DNA of 64,000 bases from positions 1-64,000 of the forward strand of contig JBEKRV010000006.1 of NCBI GenBank assembly GCA_049517675.1. Reading direction: 5' to 3'. The position numbers and the translations under genes are program-made. This document shows, piece after piece, positions 45,731 to 54,161 of the stretch (its first letter is position 1; every line of letters begins with the position of its first letter). The stretch comes from Bog-756 sp049517675. GTDB taxonomy: Bacteria; Actinomycetota; Acidimicrobiia; Acidimicrobiales; RAAP-2. Below the pieces are notes generated by a model, which had not been told where the DNA came from, searched no databases, and worked only from the letters and a program-made list of their open reading frames with translations.

Positions 45731-46516
45731 TCAGCCCCCGCCCGGCAGGCCGAGGGCGTCCACGACCGCGTCCGTCAGACGGCGGCGGGCCGACACCAGG
45801 GACGGGCCGTACCAGGTGAGGTTCCGACCCGACACGAGCGCGGTGGCCACCCCGGTGAACGCCTCGGGCCCGTCCGTGGCCGAGAAGGCGTAGGGCTCGT
45901 CCGGGAGTAGGACCAGCTCCGGTCCGAGCCCGGTCAACTGCTCCAGGGAGCGCTTCGGGTAGCGCTCCCGTTCGCCGTCGCCCACGTTGACCAGTCCGAG
46001 TCGTTGCAGCACGTCGCCGGCGAACGTGGCGGGACCGACCACCATCCACGGGTCCCGCCAGATGGGCGCGAGGGTACGGACCCCGGGCAGGTCGGCCGGG
46101 CGGGACCACTCGCGCTCGGCGTCGACCGCCCACGGCGGGACCGCGACGCCCAGGACGTCGCCGAACAGCCGTCGGAACGATCCGAATGCGTCGTCGAGCG
46201 AATCGATCACGGTCACCCACACCGGGATGCCCGCCCCGGCCAGCCGGTCCACGTCGACCTGCCGGTTCTCCTCGCGGTTGGCGACGACGAGGTCCGGGGC
46301 CAGCCGCCCGATGGCGGCGTGGTCCGGGTTCTTGGTGCCCCGGACCCGCACCGGCTCGACGGTCCCCGTGTGGGAGCAGTAGTCGGTCGCCCCCACCAAC
46401 CGCTCGGGTACCGTGGCGGCCAGCGCCTCGGTCAGCGACGGCACCAGGGACACCAGCCTCGTCGGTGGTCGCTCCAGGTGCACCCGGCGACCCAGGTCGT
46501 CGTGGAGAGTGGGCAT
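45731..46516 (-). CDS. Helical-backbone metal receptor/BtuF-like substrate-binding protein without signal peptide
   Basis: 261 residues. RLVSLVPSLTEALAATVPE and RLVGATDYCSHTG open the first lobe; LVVANREENRQVDVDRLAGA, TLAPIWRDPWMVVGPATFAG and LGPELVLLPDEPYAF follow, the pattern of cobalamin- and iron-chelate-binding proteins. It begins at MPTLHDDLGRRVHLERPP with no signal peptide or lipobox, so it is probably cytoplasmic, a known variant in actinomycetes. It is convergent with icmF (9 bp between stops) and divergent from a MarR gene. A B12-related task beside a B12 enzyme is attractive but unproved. Confidence 0.8.
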   Translation of the reverse strand: MPTLHDDLGRRVHLERPPTRLVSLVPSLTEALAATVPERLVGATDYCSHTGTVEPVRVRGTKNPDHAAIGRLAPDLVVANREENRQVDVDRLAGAGIPVWVTVIDSLDDAFGSFRRLFGDVLGVAVPPWAVDAEREWSRPADLPGVRTLAPIWRDPWMVVGPATFAGDVLQRLGLVNVGDGERERYPKRSLEQLTGLGPELVLLPDEPYAFSATDGPEAFTGVATALVSGRNLTWYGPSLVSARRRLTDAVVDALGLPGGG

Positions 46517-46586
46517 GGCGGGTCACTCCGGGGGTCGTGTGAGGACACCCATCGTCACCCGTCCGGCCCGGGGAGCCAAATCCGAC

Positions 46587-46606
46587 CGTCGGATAGCCTT
46601 CCGACG
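46587..46606. promoter_or_regulatory. Inverted repeat abutting the MarR start codon
   Basis: CGTCGGA (46587-46593) and TCCGACG (46600-46606), perfect seven-base arms around six bases, ending directly at the ATG at 46607. The position suits autorepression by the MarR protein and would take the place of a ribosome site. Confidence 0.5.
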
Positions 46607-47116
46607 ATGGCCCGCCGACCCCTGCCGTTCGACCCCATCGACGAGGCGCGGGTGCGGTGGTCCGACCGCTGGGATCCCGAGGTCAGCGAGGCCATGGCTG
46701 CCGCCACCTCGATCATGCGGGCCCAGCAGATCGTCCTGGCCGCCGTGGACGGGGCCCTGCGCCCGTTCGGACTCACCTTCGCCCGCTACGAGGGCCTGGT
46801 CCTCCTGCTGTTCTCCCGACGGGGCACGTTGCCGCTCGGGATCATGGGCCAACGCCTCATGATCCATCCCGCGTCGGTGACGAACATCATCGACCGGCTC
46901 GAGGCCCAGGGTCTGGTCCGGCGGAGCCCGCACCCGACCGACGGCCGGACCACGCTGGCCGAGATCACCGAGCCCGGCCGGACGCTCGCACTCGAGGCCA
47001 CCACGGCGGTGAACGCCGTGGCCTTCGGCCTGGGCGGACTGGGGAGGCGGGACCTCGGGGACCTGCAGCGGATCATCGCCACGCTCCGCCTGGGCAACGG
47101 CGACTTCGTCGACTGA
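46607..47116 (+). CDS. MarR family transcriptional regulator
   Basis: 169 residues. The winged helix lies at about 45-120: LTFARYEGLVLLLFSRRGTL, HPASVTNIIDRLEAQGLVRR (recognition helix) and SPHPTDGRTTLAEITEPGR (the wing). MarR proteins bind as dimers to short palindromes and release with phenolic or acyl-type ligands. The operator-like repeat is at its own start. It is divergent from the metal-receptor gene; control of both is plausible. Confidence 0.9.
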   Translation: MARRPLPFDPIDEARVRWSDRWDPEVSEAMAAATSIMRAQQIVLAAVDGALRPFGLTFARYEGLVLLLFSRRGTLPLGIMGQRLMIHPASVTNIIDRLEAQGLVRRSPHPTDGRTTLAEITEPGRTLALEATTAVNAVAFGLGGLGRRDLGDLQRIIATLRLGNGDFVD

Positions 47117-47138
47117 GGCCCGTCGGCGCGGGCCGGAG

Positions 47139-47333
47139 TCAGTCCTCCACGATCGAGATGGCCTGCTTCGGACAGACCCGGACCGCCTCGCGGACCCTGT
47201 CCCGCGCCGACTCGTCGGGGGTCTCGTTCAGCACCGTCAACCTGTCGTCGTCGTCGACCACGAAGATGTCGGGGGCGACGCCCATGCACAGGGCGTTGCT
47301 CTCGCACTGGCTCATGTCCACCACAACACGCAT
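47139..47333 (-). CDS. 3Fe-4S ferredoxin of the P450-partner type
   Basis: 64 residues. Cysteines C10, C16 and C54 form the motif C-x5-C-x(n)-C-P of single [3Fe-4S] ferredoxins that feed cytochromes P450. The variable position in the first loop (C-E-S-N-A-L-C) is Asn, where many carry His; this residue is known to vary among mycobacterial P450 ferredoxins. It is the last gene of the ABC importer strand, 11 bp after livF, though its likely partners are the two P450s at 26142 and 39182. No reductase gene is seen here. Confidence 0.92.
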   Translation of the reverse strand: MRVVVDMSQCESNALCMGVAPDIFVVDDDDRLTVLNETPDESARDRVREAVRVCPKQAISIVED

Positions 47334-47344
47334 GCCGCTCCCCC

Positions 47345-48094
47345 CTACGATCTCGACGCCGTGGCCGTGTGCGGCAGGTCGGGCTCGGCCTCACCCAGGT
47401 ACCGGTCGAGGACCTCCTGACCGGCCTCCGACGCGGGCCCGGTCCAGCCGACCCGGCCCCGGGTGAGGATGACGCAGCTGTCCGCCATCGCGAGTGCGCG
47501 GTGGACGAACTGCTCGCTCACCACGACGGTGATCCCGGAGCTCCGGGCCTCGTCGAGGCTGCGGAAGACCGACTCCGTCACGGACGGTGCGAGACCGAGT
47601 GACAGCTCGTCGGCGATGATGAGCTTGGGCGACACGGCGAAGGCCCGGGCGAGGGCGAGCATCTGCTGCTCACCGCCGGACAGGCTCCCGGCCCGCTGGT
47701 ACGAGCGCTCGCCGAGTACGGGGAACTGCTCGATGGCCCGATCGATGGCTGCCGCCCGCTCCCCGCGCGGCTCCTGGGCGACCGCCATCCGCAGGTTGTC
47801 GATCACCGTCAGGCGGGGGAAGATCCCGCGTCCCTCGGGGATGTACGTGAGGCCCAACCGGCGGATGCGGTGGGCGGGCAGCGAGGTGATGTCCCGCCCG
47901 TCGAAGGTGACCCGGCCGGCGGTCGGCGGCACGAGGCCGGAGACGGCACGGGCGAAGGTGCTCTTGCCCGCGCCGTTCACGCCGAGGACGGCCAGGACGG
48001 AGCCGGGAGCCACGTCGACGGAGACCCCGAACAGCGCCTGGGACGGGCCGTAGCTCACGTCGAGGCCCTCCACCCGGAGCAACGGCTCGGTCAT
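47345..48094 (-). CDS. livF: ABC transporter ATP-binding protein, LivF-type
   Basis: 249 residues. Walker A GVNGAGKST (about 38-46), Q-loop and LTYIPEGRGIFPRLTV, signature SLSGGEQQMLALARA, Walker B LIIADELSLGLAPS and the switch His in VVVSEQFVH (a Q-F variant) are present. It is the second ATPase of a branched-chain-amino-acid-type importer. Its ATG overlaps the LivG stop as ATGA. In catabolic loci such importers often take up aromatic or other organic acids, so the name denotes family, not substrate. Confidence 0.92.
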   Translation of the reverse strand: MTEPLLRVEGLDVSYGPSQALFGVSVDVAPGSVLAVLGVNGAGKSTFARAVSGLVPPTAGRVTFDGRDITSLPAHRIRRLGLTYIPEGRGIFPRLTVIDNLRMAVAQEPRGERAAAIDRAIEQFPVLGERSYQRAGSLSGGEQQMLALARAFAVSPKLIIADELSLGLAPSVTESVFRSLDEARSSGITVVVSEQFVHRALAMADSCVILTRGRVGWTGPASEAGQEVLDRYLGEAEPDLPHTATASRS

Positions 48095-48981
48095 GCCCCG
48101 TCCCCGTCCACCGGCGCCGCGGTTGCCGTCTCCCCGGTCGCCGCGCGCGTCGGGGGCTCCACGTCACCCAGGTAGGCGGTGCGCACCGCCGGGTCGCCGC
48201 GGACCTCCTCGGGGGTGCCCATGGCGATCCGCTGCCCGAAGTCGAGCACCACCACCGAGTCCGACAGGGCGAGCACGGCCGCGACGTCGTGCTCGACGAT
48301 GACGAGCGAGAGCCCGTCGTCGCTCTGCCGCACGATCTCCCCGAAGACGGAGACCAGGTTCTCGGACCCGTGCAGGTCGAGTCCGGACAGCGGTTCGTCC
48401 AGCAGGAGGACCCGCGGCTCGCTGGCCAGGGCGCGCCCGACCTCGACGAGCCGGACGACCCCGAGCGGCAGGGCGGCCACCGGGGCCCTGGCCACGTGGG
48501 TCAGGTGGAGGAGCTCGAGCAGTCCGTCGACCTTGTCGGTCTCCCCCGCAGAGGTGCGGAACAGGGCCCGGGGATCGAGCATGTCCCGCCACATCCGGTG
48601 GGGGGCGACGCGGGCCCGGTAGGCGAGCACCAGGTGCTCCCGGACCGTGAGCCCCATGAACAGCTCCGGCTGTTGGAACGTCCGGGCCAGGCCCCGGGTG
48701 GCCCGGTGCCGGGCGGACATGCCGGTCACGTCGTCGCCCCGGAGGCGGACCGTTCCCCCGTCGGGGCTGCGCAGTCCGGACAGGACGGCGAGCAGCGTGG
48801 ACTTGCCCGCGCCGTTCGGCCCGACCAGGCCCACGATGTGCCCCCGACGGACCTCGAGGGACACGTCCGAGAGCGCGGTCAGCCCGCCGAAGCGGACGGT
48901 GATCCCCTCCGCCGAGAGAGCGACGGGACCCGGTCCTCCGGCAGTGGCACCCGTCGCCCCCGGCACGGTCGCGGTGGCCAT
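48091..48981 (-). CDS. livG: ABC transporter ATP-binding protein, LivG-type
   Basis: 296 residues. An N-terminal Ala/Gly/Thr extension of about 20 residues precedes the ATPase: GPNGAGKST Walker A, RGLARTFQQPELFMGLTV (the LivG-specific long loop follows) and RVLLLDEPLSGLDLHG Walker B. The signature normally LSYGQ reads ALPLGVVRLVEVGRA, a clear departure. TGATG overlap with the permease and ATGA overlap with livF bracket it. With its partner it drives uptake through the fused permease. Confidence 0.9.
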   Translation of the reverse strand: MATATVPGATGATAGGPGPVALSAEGITVRFGGLTALSDVSLEVRRGHIVGLVGPNGAGKSTLLAVLSGLRSPDGGTVRLRGDDVTGMSARHRATRGLARTFQQPELFMGLTVREHLVLAYRARVAPHRMWRDMLDPRALFRTSAGETDKVDGLLELLHLTHVARAPVAALPLGVVRLVEVGRALASEPRVLLLDEPLSGLDLHGSENLVSVFGEIVRQSDDGLSLVIVEHDVAAVLALSDSVVVLDFGQRIAMGTPEEVRGDPAVRTAYLGDVEPPTRAATGETATAAPVDGDGA

Positions 48982-51005
48982 CACGGCGCATTCCCCGCGA
49001 TGCCGGGGACCGCGCCGACGGCTTCGGTCTCGGCCACCGCGGACCGGACCTCCTCGACGAAGTGGTCGTCGGCCAGGCTGTCCGGCGCCACGCGCTGGAG
49101 CAGGTGGCGCAGGCGGCGGCTCTGTTCGGCCAGGATCCCGTCCGGGAACTTGGCGGCCGAGATGGCGCCGAGGCCGAAGATCACCGGCAGCACGTTCGAC
49201 GTCCACGTCGGAAGGTACGCCTGGCAGATCGCCGGCAGCATCACGAAGGCGAGCCCGGCCACCAGCGCGGCGGCGGTGGACCGGATGCCGATGGTGACCA
49301 GCGAGGCGAACCACACGATCCCGGCGAACGTGGCGAATTCGCTCGGGACAACGGTCGACTGCGACACGGCAAGGAGTCCGCCCCCCACACCGGCGATGAA
49401 CGCCGCCGTGGCCCCGGCCAGCACCTTCATCTGGACCACGCTGACGCCCGACGTCCGGGCACCGGCCTCGCTCCACCGGGCCGCGTTGAGGGCGAGGCCG
49501 GTCGTGGAGCGGCGCAGGTTGACGATGAAGACCGAGACGAGCACGAAGGCGATCAGGCACAGGTAGGAGTAGGCGATGTCGGAGCTGGCGAAGTCCGGGC
49601 GGTTCAGCGTCACGCCGAGACCCTGGTTCACGAAGGTCGGCAGGGTGAACACGAGGTTCTCGACCAGCAGCCCGAAGGTGAGCGTCACCAGGGCCACGTA
49701 GAGGTCGCCGAGGCGGATACTCAGGAACCCGATGAGGGCACCGAGCGACAGGGCCACGATCCCCCCGGCGACCACGGCGGCGAGGACGGGCCACCCCTGG
49801 TGGTCGGCCAACTCCGCGGTGGTGAGGGCACCCACGCCTGCGAAGGTGATCTGGCAGAGCCAGAGCATCCCGCCCTCCCCGGTGACCAGGGTCCACGACA
49901 GGAAGATCACGGCGAAGGCGAAGGCCTGGGACGTCAGCCCCACCCAGTAGCCCCCGACGACCAACGGCAGGGCCACGGCGGCGGCGACGAGCGCCAGCGG
50001 GCCCGCATACCGTCCGAAGAAGTTGAGCGACGCGGTCTCGACGACGGTGGACGTCGAGGCCGCCAGCTTGCTCTCACCCTGCGGGGTGATCGCCCGGTCG
50101 AGGGCCCCGCCCCACCCCTCGGTCTCCCCCACCCGACCGCCGCGGACGAGGTTGTAGAGGAGCACCATGGCGATCACGATGAACGGGACGGCGTCGATGA
50201 TCTCACTCGTCCAGGCGCTGGCCGGCGGCAGGTACCGCTGGATCAGCGAGGTGGCTACGCCCATCAGGAGCCCGACACCGACGGCGATCGGCAGGCTCCG
50301 GAGCTTCGCGGCGATGACGGCGGCGAACGAGGCGGCGATGAGCAGCGTGAAGTTGACCGCGTCGAGCCCGATGATGGGTGCGGCCAGCACCCCGGTCAGT
50401 CCGGCCAGGAAAGTGCTCACCGCCCAGACCCCGATCGAGACGGCGGTCGGGTTGGTGCCGGACAGATCGGTCATGGCCGTGGAGTCGACCATGGCCCGCA
50501 CCTTCAGTCCGACATCGCTGTACTTGAGCACCAGCGCCCCGGCCACCACGATCACCAGGACGCTGATGTAGACGACGACCTGGTCCAGCGTGACGGGCAC
50601 GCCGAGGAAGTGGAACACCCTGACCGGCTCCGGGGCCAGCCCCGGGGCCTCCTGGATGGCCGCGCTGCCGAAGATCAGGGTGGCGAGGGACGGGAGGGCG
50701 ACCGAGAGGCCGATGGTGGCCACCACCTTGGTCAGCGGGGAGGACAGGCGCAGGTGGCGGAAGAGGATGGCATAGAGGAGCACCCCGAGCACGGGCGCGG
50801 CGATGAGGATGGACAGGGCCCCGGCGGCCGGGATGCTCCAGGCCTGCTGGGTGTGGAGGTAGTAGTAGAAGCGGGCGACGACGTAGGCCATCGCGCCGAA
50901 GGCGAAGTTGAGGATGCCGGACGAGGTGTACGTGATCACCAGGCCGGCGGACGCGATCGCGTAGATCCCTCCGAGCACCAATCCCGCGATCACGAACTGC
51001 AGCAA
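48981..51005 (-). CDS. Fused LivH-LivM ABC permease
   Basis: 674 residues, the sum of two permeases. Residues about 1-300 are LivH-like (GLVLGGIYAIASAGLVITYT and SSGILNFAFGAMAYVVARF). Residues about 335-640 are LivM-like (GGYWVGLTSQAFAFAVIF, SIRLGDLYVALVTLTFGLLV). Some fourteen or more membrane helices are expected. The start is TTG at 51003-51005 with GGGGGAG in front. The fusion forces a one-to-one LivH-LivM ratio. No periplasmic binding protein gene is in the window, so recognition of substrate must come from elsewhere. Confidence 0.92.
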   Translation of the reverse strand: MLQFVIAGLVLGGIYAIASAGLVITYTSSGILNFAFGAMAYVVARFYYYLHTQQAWSIPAAGALSILIAAPVLGVLLYAILFRHLRLSSPLTKVVATIGLSVALPSLATLIFGSAAIQEAPGLAPEPVRVFHFLGVPVTLDQVVVYISVLVIVVAGALVLKYSDVGLKVRAMVDSTAMTDLSGTNPTAVSIGVWAVSTFLAGLTGVLAAPIIGLDAVNFTLLIAASFAAVIAAKLRSLPIAVGVGLLMGVATSLIQRYLPPASAWTSEIIDAVPFIVIAMVLLYNLVRGGRVGETEGWGGALDRAITPQGESKLAASTSTVVETASLNFFGRYAGPLALVAAAVALPLVVGGYWVGLTSQAFAFAVIFLSWTLVTGEGGMLWLCQITFAGVGALTTAELADHQGWPVLAAVVAGGIVALSLGALIGFLSIRLGDLYVALVTLTFGLLVENLVFTLPTFVNQGLGVTLNRPDFASSDIAYSYLCLIAFVLVSVFIVNLRRSTTGLALNAARWSEAGARTSGVSVVQMKVLAGATAAFIAGVGGGLLAVSQSTVVPSEFATFAGIVWFASLVTIGIRSTAAALVAGLAFVMLPAICQAYLPTWTSNVLPVIFGLGAISAAKFPDGILAEQSRRLRHLLQRVAPDSLADDHFVEEVRSAVAETEAVGAVPGIAGNAP

Positions 51006-51278
51006 CCCGAACTCCCCCTGTAGTGCCGCCCGACCCCCTGCCCGGCGCGATGACGAGGCCGGCTACCCGTTCATCCGGTCAGTGCCTCCCTACCGCTCGA
51101 CCGTCGACGGGCATCGTCCACGTTCTTTCCGTGACAGAACACCGTATACCAGATAGCGGAAGTGCTCTTGTCCATCCGGGGCAGGTATGTTTCCGTTCCG
51201 GCCCCCGCCGTCCACGTCTCCCGTGTCCGTCCGTGCTCGCACCGGATCAGTCTTGCAGGCCCGTCGGGCCGGGGTGAG

Positions 51279-52259
51279 TCACGGACCGCCCACGGCGGGC
51301 ATCACCTGGTCGACCACGATCCTCAGGTACCGCCACGCGACCTCGGGGGGCAGACCGCCGATGAGGGGGTGCAGTTGGAGCGGCGTGCCCGAGCGGGCCA
51401 GGGCGACGGCCTCGTCGACCGTGACGATGCGGTGGCTGGCGTTCTCGGCGCGCAGCTCCTCGGCCGAGGTCGCGGCCGACAGCGACGCGCTGTGGGGTGC
51501 CCCCTCGTTGAGCGCCGCGTACATGGTCACGTCGTGCATGAGGTGGGGACCGAGCTCCTCCCACGCGAGGTCGACGTTCTCGGCGACGAACAGTGCCGTC
51601 GTCGCGTCGTCCTCGGGGAGCAGGCACATGCCGGGCTCGTGTCCGTGCGCCTCCGACTCGTCGCGGTAGGCGCGCTCCAGTGCCGGGTCCCCGCGCTGGG
51701 CGAGGAAGCCGAGCCCGTGCCGGCCGGCCCGTCGGGCGGCGGCCTCGCTCCCGCCGCCCCATGCGACCACGGGGCCTCCCGGCGTGACCGGGGGCGGGGT
51801 GACCCGGACGGTCCGGCCCCCGAACTCGAAGGGCTCGCCCGACTTGGCCCGCAGGAGCACCGCGAGGTGGTTCTCGGCGATGGCACCCCGTCGGTGGAAG
51901 TCGACCGCGTGCATGTCGTACTCCTCGGGCCGGTAGCCGATGGCGGCCACGTAGCTCACCCGGCCCTGGCTCAGGATGTCGACGACCACCATCTCCTCGG
52001 CCAGCCGGACCGGGTGGTAGAGCGGCAGGACGACGACGGCCACCATGATCGGCAGCGTCGTGGTGCGGGCCGCCATGGCCGTGGCCAGGATCAACGGGGA
52101 CGGGAGGTAGCCGTCGGACATCCCGTGGTGCTCGCACAGGATGACCGCCAGCGCCCCGCGGTCCTCGGTCCATTCGGCCATCTCGAGCGCGGCCCGGTAG
52201 AGCTCGGTGGTCGGCGCACCGGTCGCCGGCGCCCGCATGTCGAACCGCATCGTGAACAC
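51279..52259 (-). CDS. LLM-class flavin-dependent oxidoreductase
   Basis: 326 residues in the bacterial luciferase-like fold: ALAVILCEHHGMSDGYLPSP (about 34-53), LPIMVAVVVLPLYHPVRLAE (about 67-86), VDILSQGRVSYVAAIGYRPE and PVVAWGGGSEAAARRAGRHG. I chose GTG at 52259 because GAGGAGG lies five bases upstream; longer starts exist. It reduces or oxidises an unknown substrate with FMN or F420. It is divergent from the ABM gene across a region that contains a 16-bp inverted repeat. Confidence 0.88.
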   Translation of the reverse strand: MFTMRFDMRAPATGAPTTELYRAALEMAEWTEDRGALAVILCEHHGMSDGYLPSPLILATAMAARTTTLPIMVAVVVLPLYHPVRLAEEMVVVDILSQGRVSYVAAIGYRPEEYDMHAVDFHRRGAIAENHLAVLLRAKSGEPFEFGGRTVRVTPPPVTPGGPVVAWGGGSEAAARRAGRHGLGFLAQRGDPALERAYRDESEAHGHEPGMCLLPEDDATTALFVAENVDLAWEELGPHLMHDVTMYAALNEGAPHSASLSAATSAEELRAENASHRIVTVDEAVALARSGTPLQLHPLIGGLPPEVAWRYLRIVVDQVMPAVGGP

Positions 52260-52302
52260 GGGACCTCCTCGGATCCTGGGGTGGAATTGGTCGGCGGCGG
52301 CC

Positions 52303-52376
52303 GTCCGCACGCGCCGCGGTTCTCGGTAGGCGAGTTCTACACCAGTCACCGGGGGCGACACGCGGCGCGTGCGGAC
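52303..52376. promoter_or_regulatory. 16-bp perfect inverted repeat flanking a divergent promoter
   Basis: GTCCGCACGCGCCGCG at 52303-52318 and its exact reverse complement at 52361-52376, 42 bp apart. Both lie in the gap between the divergent LLM and ABM genes. The arms could be two operator sites for one protein, forming a loop over the promoter between them, or could fold into a hairpin. Confidence 0.65.
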
Positions 52377-52448
52377 CGGCGGCCCCTCGAGGATGCTCCG
52401 GGGTTACACTCCGGCCGTCGTGGACCGAGAGCCCGGAGGGACCCCAGC

Positions 52449-52757
52449 ATGATCTTCATCGTCGTGAAGCAGAAGGTGCGGGCCAAGTACGCCGACGACT
52501 GGGTGGACCTGGTGGCGGACTTCACCGCCGCCACCCGTGCGGAGCCCGGGAACATCTGCTTCGAGTGGTCCCGGAGCGTCGACGACCCCACGGTCTACGT
52601 TCTGGTCGAGGCCTTCACGGACGCGGCGGCCGGCGAGGCGCACGTCCAGTCGGAGCACTTCCGGACGGCCAGCGCACAGCTCGCCACCTGGCTCGCCGCC
52701 GTCCCGGAGATCGTCCATGTGGAGGCGCCGGGCGACGGGTTCGCCCCGATGACCTGA
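52449..52757 (+). CDS. Antibiotic biosynthesis monooxygenase (ABM) domain protein
   Basis: 102 residues: MIFIVVKQKVRAKYADDWVD, AEPGNICFEWSRSVDDP, YVLVEAFTDAAAGEAHVQSE and FRTASAQLATWL. This is the ABM dimeric barrel in its standard length. Members act as cofactor-free monooxygenases on quinol-type substrates, or as heme or small-molecule binders. Divergent from the LLM gene, which fits a role in one oxidative step. Confidence 0.88.
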   Translation: MIFIVVKQKVRAKYADDWVDLVADFTAATRAEPGNICFEWSRSVDDPTVYVLVEAFTDAAAGEAHVQSEHFRTASAQLATWLAAVPEIVHVEAPGDGFAPMT

Positions 52758-52795
52758 GCCACCGCCACGCCGGACGGCGAAGGTCGGGGCCCGGG

Positions 52796-53374
52796 TCAGT
52801 CCCGCTCCACCAGGTCGTCGTCGAGCTCGACGTCGAAGGTGCGGAACGCCATGGCCAGCAGGTCGTAGGCGCCGACGGTGAAGACGACGTCAATGAGCTG
52901 TCGGGTGTCGAGCTCGCCGGACAACGTCGCCCAGGTGCCGTCGGACAGGCGGGCGTCCCGCACGAGCTCGTCGGCCGCGGCCAACAGGGCGGCCTCGAAC
53001 GGCGACCAGCTCCCGTCCCCGGGCCCCGATCGGACGTGCTCGAGCTCGGCCCCGCTGATCCCGGCATCCCCGGCCAGGACGGCGTGCTGCGCCCACTCGT
53101 AGGCCGCGTCACGGAGCACGGCGACCCGGAGGACGAGCAGCTCGCGCTGGCGGGGTGTGATCGTCGATGCGAACAGCACGTGGCCGTTGAAGTGGTGGTA
53201 CGCGGTGGCGAGCTCCGGATGGTGGGCGAGCATCCCGAGCGCGTTGAGGCCCTTCGGTCGCGACGGATCACGCGACGGGAACGGGTAGCGGGGGTTGGGG
53301 GGTCGCAGTGCGGCGATGGCACCGGACATCTCCGGTGGCCACTCGCCGGGCGGGAGGGGATCGACCCGGCCCAT
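52796..53374 (-). CDS. Carboxymuconolactone decarboxylase-like (AhpD-fold) protein
   Basis: 192 residues from ATG at 53374 (an in-frame GTG at 53401 is an alternative). LATAYHHFNGHVLFASTITP, RQRELLVLRVAVLRDAAYEW and AQHAVLAGDAGISGAELEHV are typical of the CMD/AhpD helical family. The C-x2-C of the peroxidase type is absent; E-W-A-Q-H is in its place, as in decarboxylase-type members. It is one base after the stop of the SDR, so in one operon with the SDR and the TauD-type dioxygenase. Confidence 0.85.
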   Translation of the reverse strand: MGRVDPLPPGEWPPEMSGAIAALRPPNPRYPFPSRDPSRPKGLNALGMLAHHPELATAYHHFNGHVLFASTITPRQRELLVLRVAVLRDAAYEWAQHAVLAGDAGISGAELEHVRSGPGDGSWSPFEAALLAAADELVRDARLSDGTWATLSGELDTRQLIDVVFTVGAYDLLAMAFRTFDVELDDDLVERD

Positions 53375-53375
53375 G

Positions 53376-54161
53376 TCAGGTGTTCCGCCCGCCGTTGACA
53401 CCGATCACCTGGCCGGTGACGTACGACGCCTCCTCGCTGACCAGGAACGCGGTGGCTGCGGCGACGTCCTCGGGCCGGCCGATCCGACGCACGGGGGTTC
53501 GTTGCTCGTGCTCCTCGACAGGTCCGCCGAGAAGGCCCCGCTCCTCGTTGGCCCGCAGCATCGGCGTGTCGATGAAGCCGGGCGGGATGGTGTTGACGGT
53601 GATGCCCTTGGGCCCGAATTCGAGCGCCAGCGACTTGGTGAGCCCGATGACGGCGGCCTTCGAGGACACGTACGCCGCCATGAAGGGCTGCCCGCCCTGG
53701 GCGCTCGACGAGGAGATGTTGACGATACGGCCCCAGCCGGCCTCGAGCATGTGGGGGATCACCACCTGGCAGCAGTGGTAGGTGCCGGTGAGGTTGACCG
53801 TGTGGACCCGCTGCCACGTCTCGACGTCGATCTTGAGGAACGGGCCGAACTGCTCCAACCCGGCGTTGTTGACCAGGATCGTGGGGCCACCCAGGCTCTG
53901 CACGACATGGTCGACGGCCGCCTCCACCCCGGCCCGCTCGGTGACGTCGGCCTCGACGCCGATCGCCCGGCCGCCGCCGGCGGTGATGGCGGCGGCGGCC
54001 TCGTCGGCCGATGCCGCGTTGCGGTCCAGCACGGCGACGGCGGCCCCGTCGGCGGCCAGCCGGGTGCCGATGGCCAGACCGATCCCCGAGCCGCCGCCGG
54101 TGACGACGGCCACCTTCCCCCGCAGGTCCCGGCCGCCCGGGGCGGAGCCGGCGCCACTCAC
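53376..54161 (-). CDS. Short-chain dehydrogenase/reductase (3-oxoacyl-ACP reductase-like)
   Basis: 261 residues, GTG start in GTGA overlap with the TauD gene. TGGGSGIGLAIGTRLAADGA binds the dinucleotide, VNNAGLEQFG is the structural motif, NISSSSAQGG holds the Ser, and AYVSSKAAVIGLTKSLALE the Tyr-Lys pair. The C-terminal VTGQVIGVNGGRNT is family-typical. It is in the TauD-SDR-CMD operon and is expected to oxidise a hydroxylated intermediate made there. Confidence 0.92.
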   Translation of the reverse strand: MSGAGSAPGGRDLRGKVAVVTGGGSGIGLAIGTRLAADGAAVAVLDRNAASADEAAAAITAGGGRAIGVEADVTERAGVEAAVDHVVQSLGGPTILVNNAGLEQFGPFLKIDVETWQRVHTVNLTGTYHCCQVVIPHMLEAGWGRIVNISSSSAQGGQPFMAAYVSSKAAVIGLTKSLALEFGPKGITVNTIPPGFIDTPMLRANEERGLLGGPVEEHEQRTPVRRIGRPEDVAAATAFLVSEEASYVTGQVIGVNGGRNT

